In this document: piece after piece, positions 23,510 to 32,600 of the stretch
How the letters are laid out: every line of letters begins with the position of its first letter
Numbering within the stretch: the first letter of the stretch is position 1
Assembly (NCBI GenBank): GCA_045648425.1
Contig: JAZRNV010000089.1
Coordinates: 22,721 to 86,720 of the forward strand
Origin: RGIG2206 sp045648425
GTDB lineage: Bacteria; Bacillota; Clostridia; Oscillospirales; Acutalibacteraceae
Direction of reading: 5' to 3'
DNA length: 64,000 nucleotides
Notes under the pieces: model-generated
Seen by the model: only the letters and a program-made list of their open reading frames with translations
What the model was told of the DNA's origin: nothing
Database searches by the model: none
Program-made: the position numbers and the translations under genes

Positions 23510-25447
23510 CTATTCTAACTCAAAGGCGCCGGTATACAACTGATAATAAGTGCCTTTTTGGGCAATCAAATCGTTGTGAGTGCCACGCTCAATTATTCTG
23601 CCGTGGTCAAGCACCATTATAACGTCAGAATTCATAATGGTAGAAAGACGGTGAGCAATGACAAATACGGTGCGTCCCTCCATAAGCTTATCCATACCAC
23701 GCTGAACGATGGCTTCGGTGCGGGTATCGATAGAGGAGGTGGCCTCATCCAAGATCATTACGGGAGGATCGGCGACGGCAGCTCTGGCGATGGCAATAAG
23801 CTGGCGCTGACCCTGAGACAGATTGGCACCGTTATTGTTTAGCATCGTATCGTAGCCCTGAGGCAAACGGGTAATGAAATCGTGAGCACCTGCAAGCATT
23901 GCGGCTTGGCGGCATTCTTCATCGGTAGCATCCAACCGACCGTAGCGGATATTATCCATAACCGTACCTGTAAACAGGTTGGTTTCTTGCAGAACTATAC
24001 CCAAAGAACGGCGCAAATCGGATTTTTTGATTTTGTTGATATTGATGCCGTCATATCTGATTTTGCCGTCGGCAATATCGTAAAAGCGGTTTATAAGGTT
24101 GGTTATGGTTGTTTTGCCTGCACCCGTTGCACCAACAAAGGCCACCTTTTGACCCGGCTGTGCATATACGGTTATATCGTGCAAAACATCCTTGCCCTCT
24201 TCATAGCCGAAATCAACCTTAGTAAGGGTAACATCTCCCTTAAGAAGAGTATAGGTCAAGGTGCCGTCACTGTGAGGATGCTTCCACGCCCAATGACCCG
24301 TGCGCATTTCTGTTTCGGTAAGATTGCCTTCTGCATCAACCTCTACATTAACCAGGGTTACGTAGCCGTCATCCGTCTCGGGCTTTTGATCCATCAATGA
24401 AAAGACTCTGTTTGCACCTGCCATAGCCATTACCACAGCATTTATCTGCTGTGACAGCTGGTTGATGTTGCCCGTAAACTGCTTGGTCATATTAAGGAAG
24501 GGCACCACAACACTGATGGAAAAGGCCATCCGTGACAAGCTGATGTTTTTAACCTCAAGGGTCAAAAACAGACCTGCTGCAACACCCACAAGAACATAGA
24601 GCACATTGCCGATATTCATTATGATGGGGCCAAGCATATTGGCATAGGCATTGGCTCGGCGACTATCCTCAAAAAGAGAATCATTGATGCGGTCGAACTC
24701 TTCCTTGCCTGCCTCTTCGTGGCAAAAGACCTTGACCACCTTTTGGCCGTTCATCATCTCTTGAATAAAGCCCTCAGTAGCGCCCACTGCCTTTTGTTGA
24801 CGCATAAAGTATTTGGCTGAGCCGCCACCCACGACTTTTGATACAAAAAGCATTGCAAACACACCTGCTACCACAATAAGGGTCATCCAGATGCTGAAAT
24901 ACATCATCAGTGCGAAAACCACAAGCACTATTGCTGCCGACTGCAGCAAGGCAGGAAGCGCCTGGGATACCAGCTGACGAAGGGTATCGATATCATTGGT
25001 GTAATGGCTCATTATATCGCCATGCTTATTGGTATCAAAATAGCGAATGGGCAAATTTTGCATTCCGTTAAACATCTGCTTACGCATTTTGTTAAGGAAG
25101 CCCTGCGTCATATAGGCCATAAGCTGAGTATGTGTAACGGTTGCGGCCAAGCTGATGATATAAAGCACGGCAAGTATTATGATGGTAGGAATTACCTCCA
25201 AAACAGCCGACTGCCAGTTGCCCGACTCATACCATTTTTCGATTATTGCGATTACGTTTTGTATAAACAGTGACGGGATGGCCGATACACCTGCAGAAAA
25301 GAGGATGCACACTGCTGTAACAGGTGCTAAAACGGGATAGCTTTTGAATAAGAGCTTAACTACTCGCGCAAGACATTTAATGTCAAGCTTTTTGCCCATT
25401 GGCTTACCCATCGGCTTACCCATCGGCTTACTCATTGGCTTATTCAT
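23510..25447 (-). CDS. ABC exporter half-transporter (TmrB/LmrC-like), catalytic partner
   Basis: Encodes 645 residues. A short KPMG repeat at the N-terminus (residues 3-17) is followed by six membrane helices, a roughly 50-residue insert (about 385-435) seen in many clostridial homologues, and a nucleotide-binding domain. The latter has Walker A GATGAGKTT, signature LSQGQRQ and Walker B ILDEATSS with the catalytic Glu present. The start at 25447 has GGAGGTGA upstream and overlaps the partner gene by 8 nt. The two genes encode a heterodimeric exporter for drugs, lipids or peptides; the substrate is unknown. Confidence 0.93.
   Translation of the reverse strand: MNKPMSKPMGKPMGKPMGKKLDIKCLARVVKLLFKSYPVLAPVTAVCILFSAGVSAIPSLFIQNVIAIIEKWYESGNWQSAVLEVIPTIIILAVLYIISLAATVTHTQLMAYMTQGFLNKMRKQMFNGMQNLPIRYFDTNKHGDIMSHYTNDIDTLRQLVSQALPALLQSAAIVLVVFALMMYFSIWMTLIVVAGVFAMLFVSKVVGGGSAKYFMRQQKAVGATEGFIQEMMNGQKVVKVFCHEEAGKEEFDRINDSLFEDSRRANAYANMLGPIIMNIGNVLYVLVGVAAGLFLTLEVKNISLSRMAFSISVVVPFLNMTKQFTGNINQLSQQINAVVMAMAGANRVFSLMDQKPETDDGYVTLVNVEVDAEGNLTETEMRTGHWAWKHPHSDGTLTYTLLKGDVTLTKVDFGYEEGKDVLHDITVYAQPGQKVAFVGATGAGKTTITNLINRFYDIADGKIRYDGININKIKKSDLRRSLGIVLQETNLFTGTVMDNIRYGRLDATDEECRQAAMLAGAHDFITRLPQGYDTMLNNNGANLSQGQRQLIAIARAAVADPPVMILDEATSSIDTRTEAIVQRGMDKLMEGRTVFVIAHRLSTIMNSDVIMVLDHGRIIERGTHNDLIAQKGTYYQLYTGAFELE
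25395..25442 (-). repeat. four 12-bp coding repeats
   Basis: Four 12-bp units (CCCATCGGCTTA-type on the plus strand) encode the KPMG/KPMS repeat at the exporter N-terminus. They also span the junction with the upstream gene's stop codon. Confidence 0.9.
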
Positions 25448-27182
25448 CGCTATCACCTCCTTGGTTTTGCTGCTCATATACCTCGCGGTATATCTCGCTT
25501 TGCTCAAGAAGCTGAGAATGGTTGCCCACGGCAGTAATTTTGCCGTTATCCATAACAATAATCATATCGGCATCCTTAACCGATGCTATGCGCTGAGCAA
25601 TAATAATCTTGGTGGTTTCAGGTATGAAGCACTTGAAGCCCTCGCGAATAAGAGCATCCGTCTTGGTGTCAACCGCGCTGGTGGAGTCATCCAAAATAAG
25701 AATTTTGGGCTTTTTAAGCAATGCGCGAGCAATACACAAGCGCTGCTTTTGACCACCCGATACATTTGTTCCGCCCTGCTCGATTTTCGTATCGTATCCG
25801 TCAGGGAAGGATTGCACGAAATCATCTGCCTGTGCAAGACGGCAGGCCTCTATCATTTCTTCATCGGTAGCGTTGGGGTCGCCCCAGCGCAAATTGTCTT
25901 TTATGGTGCCCGAAAAAAGCAGATTTTTTTGCAAAACCATAGCAACACTGTCTCGCAAGGTTTCAAGGTCATACTCTTTAACATTGCGACCGCCCACCTT
26001 AACGGCGCCGTCGGTAACATCGTAAAGACGGGAAATAAGCTGAACGAGGGTGGTTTTGCCCGAACCGGTACCACCGATTATGCCCACCGTCATACCCGAC
26101 GAAATGTGGATGTTTACACCCTCCAAAGCGTTGCGCTGAGCGGCGGCTGAATATTTAAAGTTAACCGATTCAAAATCGACAGAGCCGTCGGCAACCTCCA
26201 TAATCGGATTTTCGGGGTTGCGAAGAGCCGGCTCTTCGCTTAACACCTCGTAAATACGCTTAAAGGATTCGGCTGATATGGTAATGATAACATAAATCAT
26301 TGAAAGCATCATAAGTGACATAAGCACCTGTATGCCATAGGTGAGCATAGCCGAAATCTGGCCTACATCAATGAGGGTGCCCTTGCTTTCAATAACCATC
26401 TTTGAGCCGACGAAAAGGATGAACACCATATTAAAATAAATGCAAAACTGCATTAAAGGTGAGTTGAGAGCCACAATACGCTCGGCCTTAGTAAAATCAC
26501 CGCATATATCATCGGCGGCCTTGCCGAACTTTTGCTTTTCGTAATCTTCACGGGAAAAGCCCTTAACCACGCGCATTCCGCGCACATTCTCTTCGATAGA
26601 TTCGTTGAGACGGTCGTATTTTTTAAAGACGCGGCGGAAGGCAGGCATTGCCTTGCGGCTGACGGCATAAAGGCCCAGAGCCAGCACGGGAATGACCACA
26701 ACAAATGCCGTTGCCAGGAAGCCGCCCATAATATAAGCCATAACCACCGAGAATATAAGCATAAGGGGTGAACGGATGGCGGTGCGGATTATCATCATAT
26801 AAGACATCTGCACATTGGAAATATCGGTAGTCATTCGGGTAACCAGCGAAGAGGTTGAAAACTTGTCTATATTTTCAAAGGTGTAGGTCTGAACCTTATA
26901 ATAAAGGTCTTTACGCAAATTTTTGGCAAATCCGCAGGATGCCTTGGCGCAGGTGTAACCTGCTACACCTCCGCAGCAGAGAGATATTATCGCCAACAAT
27001 ATCAGCAACAGACCGGTGTTGATAATCTCACTAACCTCTGCACCGGCTTTTATGCGGTTAACAAGATCGGCCGTGATGAAGGGAATAGCTGTTTCAATAA
27101 TTGCCTCAAGCACAATAAGAATCAAGGTGATTATTGTCGGTCTTTTGTATTCCCGTATACAGCAGGCAAGACGTTTTATCAT
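25440..27182 (-). CDS. ABC exporter half-transporter, degenerate-site partner
   Basis: Encodes 580 residues: six membrane helices (1-300) and a nucleotide-binding domain with Walker A GGTGSGKTT and signature VSGGQKQR. Walker B is ILILDDSTSA, where Asp replaces the usual catalytic Glu. In heterodimeric exporters one partner commonly has this degenerate site, which fits the neighbouring gene with an intact site. The start follows AAAAGGA at a rather long distance. Transcription comes from the promoter at 27231-27259. Confidence 0.92.
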   Translation of the reverse strand: MIKRLACCIREYKRPTIITLILIVLEAIIETAIPFITADLVNRIKAGAEVSEIINTGLLLILLAIISLCCGGVAGYTCAKASCGFAKNLRKDLYYKVQTYTFENIDKFSTSSLVTRMTTDISNVQMSYMMIIRTAIRSPLMLIFSVVMAYIMGGFLATAFVVVIPVLALGLYAVSRKAMPAFRRVFKKYDRLNESIEENVRGMRVVKGFSREDYEKQKFGKAADDICGDFTKAERIVALNSPLMQFCIYFNMVFILFVGSKMVIESKGTLIDVGQISAMLTYGIQVLMSLMMLSMIYVIITISAESFKRIYEVLSEEPALRNPENPIMEVADGSVDFESVNFKYSAAAQRNALEGVNIHISSGMTVGIIGGTGSGKTTLVQLISRLYDVTDGAVKVGGRNVKEYDLETLRDSVAMVLQKNLLFSGTIKDNLRWGDPNATDEEMIEACRLAQADDFVQSFPDGYDTKIEQGGTNVSGGQKQRLCIARALLKKPKILILDDSTSAVDTKTDALIREGFKCFIPETTKIIIAQRIASVKDADMIIVMDNGKITAVGNHSQLLEQSEIYREVYEQQNQGGDSDE

Positions 27183-27202
27183 TTTGTGGTCATCATCCTT
27201 TT

Positions 27203-27259
27203 AAATGGTTTTTTACATTCGCATTATATAATTATAACCATTTTTTGATTTAAGTTCAA
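27203..27259 (-). promoter_or_regulatory. promoter and possible operator of the ABC exporter operon
   Basis: TTGAAC (27254-27259) and TATAAT (27231-27236) are 17 bp apart. An inverted repeat AAATGGTT (27203-27210) and AACCATTT (27236-27243) flanks the start region, and its second arm touches the -10 box. This would suit a dimeric repressor of an exporter operon, but no regulator gene is adjacent. Confidence 0.65.
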
Positions 27260-27289
27260 GAGCGTTTTTTGTAAAAATTCTTTTAATAC

Positions 27290-27343
27290 AATAAAACTAA
27301 AAGTCACGATAACGCCGGGCGCATCGTGACTTTTAGTTTTATT
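27290..27343 (-). terminator. long terminator after cysK
   Basis: A perfect 21-bp stem (27290-27310 with 27323-27343) with a 12-nt GC loop. The cysK stop codon (27339-27341) lies inside the stem, so ribosomes reaching the stop would affect its folding. Confidence 0.9.
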
Positions 27344-28265
27344 CAAATAAGGGTGTTGAAAAATAGCGTTCAGCTGTATCAGGCAGCACGGTAACAACCG
27401 TTTTACCCTTGCCAAGCATCTTTGCCAGCTTGATTGCAGCGGCCACATTTGTGCCGCTGGATATGCCACACATAATGCCCTCTTTTGAGGCCAGCTCCTT
27501 AGCTGTTTTTATGGCCTCGTCATCTTTAATGATGCAAATATCACTGATTATGCCTTGATTAAGGATGGGAGGAATTAATCCGTCGCCGATACCCATTTGA
27601 ATATGGGTGCCGATAGAGCCGCCCGAAAGTATTGCAGCGTGCTCGGGCTCAACTGCCCAAATCACCATATCGGGGTTTTGTGATTTAAGCACCTCACCGA
27701 TACCGGTAATGGTGCCGCCCGTGCCTATACCTGAGCAAAAGCCGTGAATGGGGCCTTCAACCGCATCAATAATCTCTTTGGCGGTTTGCTGACGCTGAAT
27801 ATCGGGATTGGCAGGATTCTCAAACTGTTGAGGCACAAAAACATTCTTATCTTCTGCCTTCATTTTGAGGGCGAGAGCAACACACTCTTCAATACAGTCG
27901 CCGATATTGCCGTCATCATGAACAAGCATTACGCTTGCACCGTAATGTTCAACCAGCTTTCTGCGCTCTTCACTGACGGAATCGGGCATAATTATGCAGG
28001 TTTTATAGCCCCTTACAGCGCCCACAAGAGCAAGACCTATGCCCTGGTTGCCGCTGGTGGGCTCAACAATAACAGTGTCTTTGTTGATAAGCCCCTTTTG
28101 CTCGGCATCAAGAATCATATTAAAGGCCGTTCGGGTTTTTATTGAGCCGCCCACGTTGAGGCCTTCAAACTTTACAAGTATTTGAGCCCCATCGGGATCA
28201 GCAATTCTATTAAGGCGGATTATGGGAGTGTTACCCATCGCCTCAAGTATATTGTTACAAATCAT
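27339..28265 (-). CDS. cysK: cysteine synthase (O-acetylserine sulfhydrylase)
   Basis: Encodes 308 residues of a PLP-dependent beta-substituting enzyme that makes cysteine from O-acetylserine and sulfide. The PLP lysine is in GGSIKTR, where most homologues have SVKDR; the substrate loop is TSGNQG and the phosphate loop GTGGTITG. Two ATGs stand in tandem (28268 and 28265); the second has the better spacing from GGAGG. The gene has its own promoter and terminator, so it is a single-gene unit. No cysE or T-box is visible nearby. Confidence 0.93.
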   Translation of the reverse strand: MICNNILEAMGNTPIIRLNRIADPDGAQILVKFEGLNVGGSIKTRTAFNMILDAEQKGLINKDTVIVEPTSGNQGIGLALVGAVRGYKTCIIMPDSVSEERRKLVEHYGASVMLVHDDGNIGDCIEECVALALKMKAEDKNVFVPQQFENPANPDIQRQQTAKEIIDAVEGPIHGFCSGIGTGGTITGIGEVLKSQNPDMVIWAVEPEHAAILSGGSIGTHIQMGIGDGLIPPILNQGIISDICIIKDDEAIKTAKELASKEGIMCGISSGTNVAAAIKLAKMLGKGKTVVTVLPDTAERYFSTPLFE

Positions 28266-28297
28266 CATTTACCTCCAAAAGGTCAGTAACGCAATAC

Positions 28298-28326
28298 ATT
28301 ATATGCTTTTTGGCGACTTTTGTCAA
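28298..28326 (-). promoter_or_regulatory. consensus sigma-A promoter of cysK
   Basis: TTGACA (28321-28326) and TATAAT (28298-28303) are exactly 17 bp apart. The -35 box includes the stop codon of the metal permease gene. The leader is only about 25 nt, too short for a riboswitch or T-box. Confidence 0.9.
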
Positions 28327-29168
28327 CAACCGCGGCGAATTTTGCCTGCCAAAGTGCACAGCAAAAAGGCAACGCAGTTGGCGGCTACAATGGTTGCACC
28401 CACAGGAGCATCCAACAGCACTGACAAGCCAAAGCCCACCGAGGCACAGGTAACCGAAATTATTGCCGTTGCCAGAGTGACCGAGCGGAAACTGCGGAAA
28501 ATACGCATAGCCGATATGGCAGGAAAAATCACCAAGGCAGATATAAGCAAGGAGCCCACCAAATTCATAGCCAAAACTATTACCACAGCTATAATTACTG
28601 CAATAAGAGTGTTGTAAACCGAGGTTTTAAGTCCGCCTGCGCGGGCGAAATCTTCATCAAAGGTAACGGCAAAAAGTCGGTTGTAGAAAAGCAAAAAGGT
28701 TATAAGCACCGCCACCGACAGCACCGCACAAATAAGCACCTGCGTCTCATCAAGAGAAAGCACAGAGGCCGAACCGAAGAGAGTGGTGCAAACATCACCC
28801 GAAAGATTGGCAGCGCCCGAAAACATATTAAGCAGCAAATAGCCAAAGGCCAACGCGCCAACAGACATCATAGCGATAGCGGCATCGCCCTTTATTTTGG
28901 CGTTTTGGCCCACACGAAGCAAAAGCACCGCGCATATAACCGTAATGGGTAACACCACAATCATATTTTGGGTAACGTTAAGCACCGATGCAATGGCCAA
29001 CGCACCGAACGCAACGTGAGACAGTCCGTCACCGATAAAGGACATTCTTTTAAGCACAAGAGTTACGCCAAAAAGGGATGCACACAAAGAGGTAAGAATG
29101 GCCACAATCAAGGCATAGCGTACAAAAGGATAGCTGAAGGCCTCTGCAAAAAGCTCAAAGGAATTCAT
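28323..29168 (-). CDS. znuB: zinc-type ABC transporter permease (ZnuB family)
   Basis: Encodes 281 residues with about eight membrane helices and the ABC-3 family segments FIGDGLSHVAFG near residue 45 and NLVGSLLISALVIFPA. It forms the membrane channel of a high-affinity metal importer. Its ATG overlaps the stop of the ATPase gene (ATGA). It is the last gene of the zur-znuA-znuC-znuB operon. Zinc is inferred from the linked Fur-type regulator and the histidine-rich binding protein. Confidence 0.9.
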   Translation of the reverse strand: MNSFELFAEAFSYPFVRYALIVAILTSLCASLFGVTLVLKRMSFIGDGLSHVAFGALAIASVLNVTQNMIVVLPITVICAVLLLRVGQNAKIKGDAAIAMMSVGALAFGYLLLNMFSGAANLSGDVCTTLFGSASVLSLDETQVLICAVLSVAVLITFLLFYNRLFAVTFDEDFARAGGLKTSVYNTLIAVIIAVVIVLAMNLVGSLLISALVIFPAISAMRIFRSFRSVTLATAIISVTCASVGFGLSVLLDAPVGATIVAANCVAFLLCTLAGKIRRGC

Positions 29169-29875
29169 CGGTTACCCCTCCCCTCTGCTGACAGGCGCTT
29201 ATAGTCATCACTTTTTAAGTAGTCTTCTTTGCTGTAAAAAACGGGAGTTGCACCGATATGTAATATTTTATCAGCATATTTTACCGTCGCCTCAACATCG
29301 TGAGAAATCATTATAACCGCAATTTTATCTTCCTTGTTAAGCTTGGCAATCAGCTCATACAATCGGCCTGCAATATGATTATCAAGATTGGCCGCCGGCT
29401 CATCCAACAGCAAAAGCTTGCCCGTTGCACAAAGCGCCCGAGCCAACAATACCCTTTGCTGCTGCCCTCCCGAAAGGCGACTGTAGCTGCGATTGGCGAC
29501 ACCCTCAAGCTCTAACCGCTTAATGGCCTTTTCTGCCGAAAGGCGCTGATGCTTGCTGTAAAATGGGCGCAGGCCCAAGCCGCTGACGCATCCCGACAGC
29601 ACCACCTCTTTAACAGATGCAGGAAAATCGCGTTGTGCCGCCGTCTGCTGAGGCAGATATCCGATTTGGTTTTGTTTTAATCCATCGTCCAGAGTGATTT
29701 CGCCCGAATAGGTTTTATGTAAACCAAGCAAAGCCCTCATCAAGGTGGTTTTGCCCGAGCCGTTTTCACCTACTACACAAATATATTCACCCTGATTGAC
29801 GGCGAAGTTTATATTTTCTGCCACGCTTACGTTTTCATAGGCAAGGCATACTTCCTTACAGGTTATAAGTGCCAC
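29165..29875 (-). CDS. znuC: zinc-type ABC transporter ATPase (ZnuC family)
   Basis: Encodes 236 residues with Walker A GENGSGKTT, signature LSGGQQQR, Walker B LLLDEPAANLD and the switch histidine in MISHDVE. It powers the metal importer formed with the neighbouring permease. The GTG start at 29875 follows GGGGG. It lies 11 nt after the binding-protein gene. Confidence 0.92.
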   Translation of the reverse strand: MALITCKEVCLAYENVSVAENINFAVNQGEYICVVGENGSGKTTLMRALLGLHKTYSGEITLDDGLKQNQIGYLPQQTAAQRDFPASVKEVVLSGCVSGLGLRPFYSKHQRLSAEKAIKRLELEGVANRSYSRLSGGQQQRVLLARALCATGKLLLLDEPAANLDNHIAGRLYELIAKLNKEDKIAVIMISHDVEATVKYADKILHIGATPVFYSKEDYLKSDDYKRLSAEGRGNR

Positions 29876-29886
29876 TTTTATCCCCC

Positions 29887-30831
29887 TCAGCCAAGCGCTG
29901 TTTTTAATGTTTTCAGGTTTGATTGCATTACTGCCAAATAGCTTTTGCCGTCGGATATATCTTTGGCTGATACCGACTGCATTGAGTCAAGAGACAGTAT
30001 CTGTTGATTTTGATGCTTAGTGTTGTAAATGACCGTCTTTGCCAAGGATCGATCACTGCCCTCTATTATAAGCAGAGTTTTAATATGGTTATCATCTATC
30101 CACTTTGAAAGAGAAATTATCTGCTCAAAATCGGCATCGGTCTCGGTTGAGCAGCCGGGAAAGGCCGCCTGCCATTTGATGCCGTAGTCATTCATAAGAT
30201 AAACAAAAGGAAAGCGGTCTGCAAAAACCACGCTCTTGATTTTTGCGCTTTCGGTTACGGTACGATAGCTTTCATCAAGCTCAACGAGCTTGGCAACGTA
30301 GCTTTCATAATTTTGGTCATACTGCTGTTGATTTTCTTTATCCACTATCACAAGCAAATTGTGCAAATGCTCGCACACCTTAACGGCATTTTTAACCGAA
30401 AGCCACACATGCTCGTCATATTCACTGTGAGGGTGGTCTTCTCCCTCGTGATGATGATGGTCGTCGGTTAAAAGGATAAGCCCATCCTTCAAAACATCCA
30501 TCAATTTTACCTTTTTGCCTGCAAAATCAGAGCTTTTTATGGCTTTATCCATCCATTGGTCGGATGAGCCGCCGTTATAAACAACAACATCCGCCTTGCT
30601 CAAGGACAAAACATCGCTGACGGTGGGCTGGTAGGAGTGCATATCGGTGCCTCGGTCAGCAATTACCGAGACCTGTGTATCGGTGTCGGCCACAAGATTT
30701 TTAACCCAATCATACTCGGCAAAAGAAGCGCAAACTATATTAAGTCGCTCATCCTCTGTTTTTTGACCGTTACATCCGCAAAAGGTCAAAGTAACAGCGA
30801 GCAAAACTATTAAACTTAAAATTCGTTTCAT
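29887..30831 (-). CDS. znuA: zinc-type ABC substrate-binding lipoprotein (ZnuA/AdcA family)
   Basis: Encodes 314 residues with a lipoprotein signal (lipobox FCGC), a YDWVKNL start of the mature domain, a histidine-rich loop (DDHHHHEGEDHPH, about residues 120-132) and EHVW, whose His is a metal ligand in this family. The His-rich loop is typical of zinc rather than manganese binders. The ATG at 30831 is chosen because GGAG precedes it and the signal peptide begins there; a longer in-frame extension would overlap the regulator gene. It lies 10 nt after the zur-like gene. Confidence 0.9.
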   Translation of the reverse strand: MKRILSLIVLLAVTLTFCGCNGQKTEDERLNIVCASFAEYDWVKNLVADTDTQVSVIADRGTDMHSYQPTVSDVLSLSKADVVVYNGGSSDQWMDKAIKSSDFAGKKVKLMDVLKDGLILLTDDHHHHEGEDHPHSEYDEHVWLSVKNAVKVCEHLHNLLVIVDKENQQQYDQNYESYVAKLVELDESYRTVTESAKIKSVVFADRFPFVYLMNDYGIKWQAAFPGCSTETDADFEQIISLSKWIDDNHIKTLLIIEGSDRSLAKTVIYNTKHQNQQILSLDSMQSVSAKDISDGKSYLAVMQSNLKTLKTALG

Positions 30832-30841
30832 ATATACTCCG

Positions 30842-31231
30842 TCAGTTACATCCGCCGCAAAGGCCGTACAACACCGTGCGTCTGCTGTCAATTTCAAAGT
30901 TACTGCTTTGCAAAGCGGCCTTTAAAGCGCCCTCTGCCCTTTTGTTTTGCATATGAAAAATCTTTCCGCAACGGGTGCATTGCATATGAATATGGTCACA
31001 GCAGGCCTTGGCCGCAACATATTGATAGGTCAGGCGCCCCTCTTCATCGGCTGAGCGGATGAGTCGCCCGTCTTGCACCATACGGTCAAGGTTTCGATAA
31101 ACAGCACTTTTTGATATGTCGCCCACCGACTGTAAATCGGTAGCAATCTGCTCAGCGGTCAGATGACGGTCGCGGTGGGATTCAAAATAGTCGGTAAGCA
31201 TCTTTCGCTTTGCGGTCACATACTCTTTCAC
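30842..31231 (-). CDS. Fur-family zinc regulator (Zur-like)
   Basis: Encodes 129 residues. A winged helix with SKSAVYRNLDRMV is followed by a metal-binding half with HIHMQCTRCGKIFHM and a C-terminal CGGC. The two CxxC pairs bind the structural zinc. The GTG start at 31231 has AGAGGTG upstream. As first gene of the znu operon, with a matching palindrome in its promoter, it most likely represses the operon when zinc is plentiful. A PerR- or Fur-type sensor is less likely but not excluded. Confidence 0.88.
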   Translation of the reverse strand: MKEYVTAKRKMLTDYFESHRDRHLTAEQIATDLQSVGDISKSAVYRNLDRMVQDGRLIRSADEEGRLTYQYVAAKACCDHIHMQCTRCGKIFHMQNKRAEGALKAALQSSNFEIDSRRTVLYGLCGGCN

Positions 31232-31249
31232 GGAAATTCACCTCTTACA

Positions 31250-31270
31250 ATTTGCGAATGAGTCGCAAAT
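31250..31270 (-). promoter_or_regulatory. Zur-type operator
   Basis: The inverted repeat ATTTGCGA-ATGAG-TCGCAAAT lies just downstream of the -10 box, across the expected transcription start. Its length and symmetry fit a Fur-family dimer site, and its place suits autoregulation of the zur-znuACB operon. Confidence 0.8.
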
Positions 31271-31271
31271 T

Positions 31272-31300
31272 ATTATAAATCCATTTCTACAATTTGTCAA
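31272..31300 (-). promoter_or_regulatory. consensus promoter of the zur-znuACB operon
   Basis: TTGACA (31295-31300) and TATAAT (31272-31277) are 17 bp apart. The promoter abuts the proA terminator on one side and the operator on the other. Confidence 0.9.
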
Positions 31301-31301
31301 C

Positions 31302-31337
31302 AAAAAATCAGCAGAAGTTTTAACCTCTGCTGATTTT
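31302..31337 (-). terminator. terminator of the proC-proB-proA operon
   Basis: A 12-bp stem (31304-31315 with 31326-31337, AAAATCAGCAGA) is followed by a T-run on the minus strand. It starts 2 nt after the proA stop codon. Confidence 0.92.
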
Positions 31338-31338
31338 C

Positions 31339-32598
31339 TTATCTTATTTGGCCATCGCCTTTTATTATGTATTTGTAGGTACACAGCTCACCCAAGCCCA
31401 TAGGGCCTCTTGCGTGCAGGCGCTGTGTAGATATGCCCATTTCGCATCCAAGCCCAAACTCGCCACCATCGGTAAAACGCGTAGACACGTTAACATATAC
31501 CGATGAGCTGTCAACCATTCGGGTAAAGAGCTTGGCGGCATCCTCATTTTGGGTAACAATGGCCTCGCTGTGGCCGGTAGAGTGGGCGGCTATATGACCT
31601 GCCGCATCCTCAACCCCATCAACAACCTTGACGGCAAGAATGTAATCCAAAAACTCGGTGTCAAAGTCGGTCGCTGAAGCAGGTGTGCCATCAATATACT
31701 CGGCGGCTTGACTGTCTAAACGCAATTCGACGGGAGTGAGGCCCTGCGCTGCTCGGTCATCCACCAGCATTTTTTGCATAAGGGGTAAAAATTCGGAGGC
31801 AATATCCTTGTGAACAAGACAAACCTCAGCCGCATTGCATACTGAGGGACGGCTTGTTTTTGCATTGTTTATAATGCTGAGCGCCTTTTGAAGGTCAGCG
31901 GCGCGGTCAATATAAACGTGGCAAATGCCTGTTCCCGTTTGAATGCAGGGCACCTTGGCATTTTCGGTGCAAGCCCTTATGAGCCCTGCCCCACCACGGG
32001 GTATAAGCAAATCAACATAGCCCACGGCGGTCATCAAACGGTTGGCGCCCTCCCGAGAGGTATCATCCAGCAGATTAATAACATCCTCGTGAATGTCTGC
32101 GGCCTCAAGGCCCTTTTTAAGCCATTTAACAATGGCGCTGCAGGAGCGGTGAGAATCACTGCCGCAACGCAGCACGCAAACACTGCCGCTCATTAAAGCA
32201 AGGGCGGCGGCGTCTGAGGTAACGTTTGGACGACTTTCATAAATAATAGCAATAACTCCCATAGGTACTGCTGTTTTTTCGATAATCATTCCGTTGGGGC
32301 GTGCTACCTTATCAAGCACCCTGCCAACGGGATCGGGCAAAGCTGCAACCTGGCGAATGCCCTCTGCCATTGCTGCAATTCTTTTTTCATCCAGCTTAAG
32401 GCGGTCAAGCATTACATCGCTGATTTTGCCCTTGGCGGCCGCCATATCGGCATCGTTTGCCTCGAGAATATCAGCGGTGCCTTTTATAAGATGTAAGGCC
32501 ATCTGCTCAAGGGCCGCCTGCTTTTGCTCGGTTGACAGCAGCGCAGGAATGCTTTTAACTCCTTTGGCCGCAGACAGTATGCTGTCGGTTGTTCTCAT
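31339..32598 (-). CDS. proA: gamma-glutamyl phosphate reductase
   Basis: Encodes 419 residues, the typical ProA length. This aldehyde-dehydrogenase-family enzyme reduces glutamyl-5-phosphate to the semialdehyde in proline synthesis. The catalytic cysteine is in RPSVCNA; IYESRPNVTSDAAALA and a C-terminal GPMGLGELCTYKY match the family. It lies 2 nt after proB in a proC-proB-proA operon that encodes the whole pathway from glutamate. Confidence 0.96.
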   Translation of the reverse strand: MRTTDSILSAAKGVKSIPALLSTEQKQAALEQMALHLIKGTADILEANDADMAAAKGKISDVMLDRLKLDEKRIAAMAEGIRQVAALPDPVGRVLDKVARPNGMIIEKTAVPMGVIAIIYESRPNVTSDAAALALMSGSVCVLRCGSDSHRSCSAIVKWLKKGLEAADIHEDVINLLDDTSREGANRLMTAVGYVDLLIPRGGAGLIRACTENAKVPCIQTGTGICHVYIDRAADLQKALSIINNAKTSRPSVCNAAEVCLVHKDIASEFLPLMQKMLVDDRAAQGLTPVELRLDSQAAEYIDGTPASATDFDTEFLDYILAVKVVDGVEDAAGHIAAHSTGHSEAIVTQNEDAAKLFTRMVDSSSVYVNVSTRFTDGGEFGLGCEMGISTQRLHARGPMGLGELCTYKYIIKGDGQIR

Positions 32599-32600
32599 AG

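Noticed and set aside
28266..28326. T-box or S-box upstream of cysK
   Set aside because: The leader is only about 25 nt long.
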